DNA from: an uncultured Collinsella sp.
GTDB lineage: Bacteria; Actinomycetota; Coriobacteriia; Coriobacteriales; Coriobacteriaceae
Assembly (NCBI GenBank): GCA_958453575.1
Contig: CAUDYH010000070.1
Coordinates: 1 to 6,639 of the forward strand
Reading direction: 5' to 3'
Length of the DNA stretch: 6,639 nt
Of this stretch, positions 4,995-6,639 are shown piece by piece; the first letter of the stretch is position 1; each line of letters starts with the position of its first letter. The translations under genes were made by a program, and so were the position numbers. The notes below the pieces were generated by a model, which was given only the letters and a program-made list of their open reading frames with translations, searched no databases and was not told the origin of the DNA.

Positions 4995-6506
4995 ATGTCC
5001 CAGAATTTGACTCGGGTGATTGCTACTACCGATATGGAAGTCGATGATATGAACTCGCTTGTTCATTTGGCTCTGTATCTCAACTTGCTTGATGTTCAGG
5101 CTGTGGTGTATACGGCTTCGCAGTATCACTTTCTTGGGGATGGGGTTCATACGCTCGGCGAGGTGAATTCGCATTGGCGGACCAAAGGGCGGCGCTCTTA
5201 TGAGTGGGCTGTTGTGCCTCATGAGCCCGATCCGCTAGCCGGCGAGCTTCGTGAGTATCGGCCGTTTCCCGAGCATTGGATTGAGAGTCTCTGGAGTAAT
5301 GAATATGCCCAGGCTTGGCCGCAGTTGCAAGCAAATGCCGCCGCTGCCGGTGAGCCGCCGTTTCCCACGCCCGCCCAGATGATCGAGCGCACCTTTGTGG
5401 GAAATGTTGCCTTTGAGGGTGATGTGACTGAGGAAACTGAGGGGTCTCGCGTAATTGCGCTGGCGATTCTGGATGATGATCCGCGTACGTTATGGCTGCT
5501 CAGCTGGGGTGGTATGAATACGATCGTTCGCGCCCTCATGAGTATTGCCGAGCGCTATCGCGCCACGCCCGAGTGGCCCGCCGTACAGCAGCGGGTCTAT
5601 CAGAAGGTGCGCGTGATGGGCGTTGCCGATGGTGTGGGGCAGGATAACTCGTGGCTCGACCATGGGCGCGAGCTCTTTCCCGAGCTCATCTTTTGGCGTA
5701 CGCCCTATATGTATGGCAACTATTTCGACGCCAAAACAGCTCAGCCCGATACGCTGCCGCTGTTTAAGGCTCCTTGGCCCGAGCAGAATCTCACGCAGGG
5801 CAACGGCCCCCTCATGGCGCGCTATATGTTCTATGGCGATGGTAAGGTCTACGAAAACGAGCCCGAGCGCTTTCAGTTTGGCAAGCATGCCCGTCTGGAT
5901 TGGGGCCTGGAAGGCATGCCCGCGGTGCAGTTTGAGCGCGGCGATTTTATGGCCGAAGGCGACAGCATGACCTATATTCCGCTGCTGCCGTTTGGCCTGC
6001 GCGGTATTGACGACCGCGGCTTCGATACGCTACTCGGCCGCATGTTTCTTGATGGACACCCCGATGCGAAGGCGCCCGCCGATTTTGCCTCCATCAGCAC
6101 GCCCGCAGACGACAATCTCAATCCCTACCTGCGTGCCTATCAGGAAGACTTTGCCGCCCGCGCGCAATGGTGTGCCCATGATCCGGCAGCCTGCTCGCAT
6201 CCGGCGCATGTTGTCGAGGTCACGGCCGACCGCAGCGCCGCAGCCGGCGAGCGCATCGACCTTGCGGCGACCATCGTCGACCCCGACGGCAGGGGCTTCG
6301 ATGCGCATTGGGATGTCGCCGTAGACCCGTCGAGCTATGCAGGCGTCCAGGATCTGTCGCTATGGCAAGAATGCACGGAGGATGCCACTTTCATCGTGCC
6401 CGCCGACGCACGACCCGGCGACCGCTTTGTGCTCACCCTCACCGTGCAGACGCGCGCCGAGTGCTCCTGCACCCGCTACACCCAGGTCGCCGTGACTGTG
6501 GCATAG
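4995..6506 (+). CDS. DUF1593/Sde182-type nucleoside-hydrolase-like protein
   Basis: Predicted 503-aa protein of the DUF1593 family (Sde_0182-like, sometimes called 'cellulose-binding'). Residues 1 to about 310 have the nucleoside-hydrolase-like fold: an N-terminal strand ends in the acidic cluster TTDMEVDDMNSLVH (Asp13, Glu15, Asp17, Asp18), as in the Asp-rich calcium site of nucleoside hydrolases. It is followed by VQAVVYTASQYH, SWGGMNT (Trp171-Asn175) and GQDNSW (Gln216-Trp220). Residues from about 403 form the beta-sandwich C-terminal domain typical of the family (VVEVTADRSAAAGERIDLAATIVDPDG). It probably hydrolyses a glycosidic or ribosyl-like bond, but the family's substrate is poorly known. 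Many relatives are secreted; this one has no signal peptide. The ATG at 4995 is chosen because GGAG at 4983-4986 is 8 nt upstream; a TTG at 4977 is possible but lacks such a site. The first third uses many more T-ending codons than the rest of the gene and the esterase. Confidence 0.85.
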   Translation: MSQNLTRVIATTDMEVDDMNSLVHLALYLNLLDVQAVVYTASQYHFLGDGVHTLGEVNSHWRTKGRRSYEWAVVPHEPDPLAGELREYRPFPEHWIESLWSNEYAQAWPQLQANAAAAGEPPFPTPAQMIERTFVGNVAFEGDVTEETEGSRVIALAILDDDPRTLWLLSWGGMNTIVRALMSIAERYRATPEWPAVQQRVYQKVRVMGVADGVGQDNSWLDHGRELFPELIFWRTPYMYGNYFDAKTAQPDTLPLFKAPWPEQNLTQGNGPLMARYMFYGDGKVYENEPERFQFGKHARLDWGLEGMPAVQFERGDFMAEGDSMTYIPLLPFGLRGIDDRGFDTLLGRMFLDGHPDAKAPADFASISTPADDNLNPYLRAYQEDFAARAQWCAHDPAACSHPAHVVEVTADRSAAAGERIDLAATIVDPDGRGFDAHWDVAVDPSSYAGVQDLSLWQECTEDATFIVPADARPGDRFVLTLTVQTRAECSCTRYTQVAVTVA

Positions 6507-6537
6507 CAAGGGCGACGCCCACATTCGACAAAGAGTG

Positions 6538-6567
6538 TCCCCAGGCGCCAAACGAGCGGGGATTTTT
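6538..6567 (+). terminator. Rho-independent terminator after the DUF1593 gene
   Basis: TCCCC (6538-6542) pairs with GGGGA (6558-6562) across a 15-nt loop and is followed at once by TTTTT (6563-6567). It lies 31 nt past the stop codon. An alternative outer pairing joins GTGTCC (6535-6540) with GGACAC (6568-6573). On the minus strand that outer stem is followed by TCTTTGT, so it could work in both directions. Confidence 0.6.
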
Positions 6568-6589
6568 GGACACCCAAATGACGAGAGTG

Positions 6590-6639
6590 GATAATCTCCC
6601 ACTTTGAGCCTGCACACAGGCCAAAAACGGGAGATTATC
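6590..6639. repeat. Nested inverted repeat at the right edge
   Basis: GATAATCTCCC (6590-6600) is perfectly complementary to GGGAGATTATC (6629-6639). The 28-nt interior holds a second hairpin, GCCTG (6608-6612) with CAGGC (6617-6621) and a 4-nt loop. The window ends exactly at the last paired base, so the stem may be longer: the bases just before the left arm are ACGAGAGTG. It could be a terminator of a convergent gene beyond the window or a dispersed palindromic element. Confidence 0.65.

Overview
The window is GC-rich chromosomal DNA with four complete protein genes and a markedly more AT-rich control region in the middle. Its high-GC codon usage, a GC-rich sugar PTS permease and sugar-processing enzymes without signal peptides together suggest a gut actinobacterium of the Coriobacteriia (Collinsella-like). 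That assignment is inferred from style; no marker gene is present to prove it.

Layout. Bases 1-135 hold an 11-bp tandem duplication and a 13-bp perfect-stem hairpin. On the minus strand lie a DUF4038/GH140-type (apiosidase-like) glycoside hydrolase (136-1449) and, upstream of it, a PTS EIIBC permease of the glucose/beta-glucoside superfamily (1660-3087). A strong hairpin at 1586-1619 sits between the two. Bases 3088-3577 form a divergent control region with a convincing minus-strand promoter (3229-3258), three palindromes built on the half-site TAAACA/TGTTTA (3194-3210, 3428-3449, 3515-3528), and two hairpins in the predicted PTS leader. On the plus strand lie an alpha/beta-hydrolase esterase with an N-terminal beta-rich (Ig-like) domain (3578-4915) and a DUF1593/Sde182-type nucleoside-hydrolase-like protein (4995-6506). 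The right end (6507-6639) holds a terminator and a nested inverted repeat that runs to the last base.

How it may work together (inference). This looks like a compact divergent catabolic locus. The PTS would import and phosphorylate a small glycoside, and the esterase and two hydrolases, none with an export signal, would act on it in the cytoplasm. GH140 enzymes cleave apiofuranosides and nucleoside hydrolases cleave ribofuranosides, so a furanose-decorated, possibly acylated plant glycoside is a reasonable candidate substrate. The repeated TAAACA palindromes on both sides of the control region suggest one regulator for both arms. No regulator gene and no EIIA gene is in the window, so both must be encoded elsewhere. 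I did not find an RNA gene, CRISPR array, insertion sequence or phage gene.
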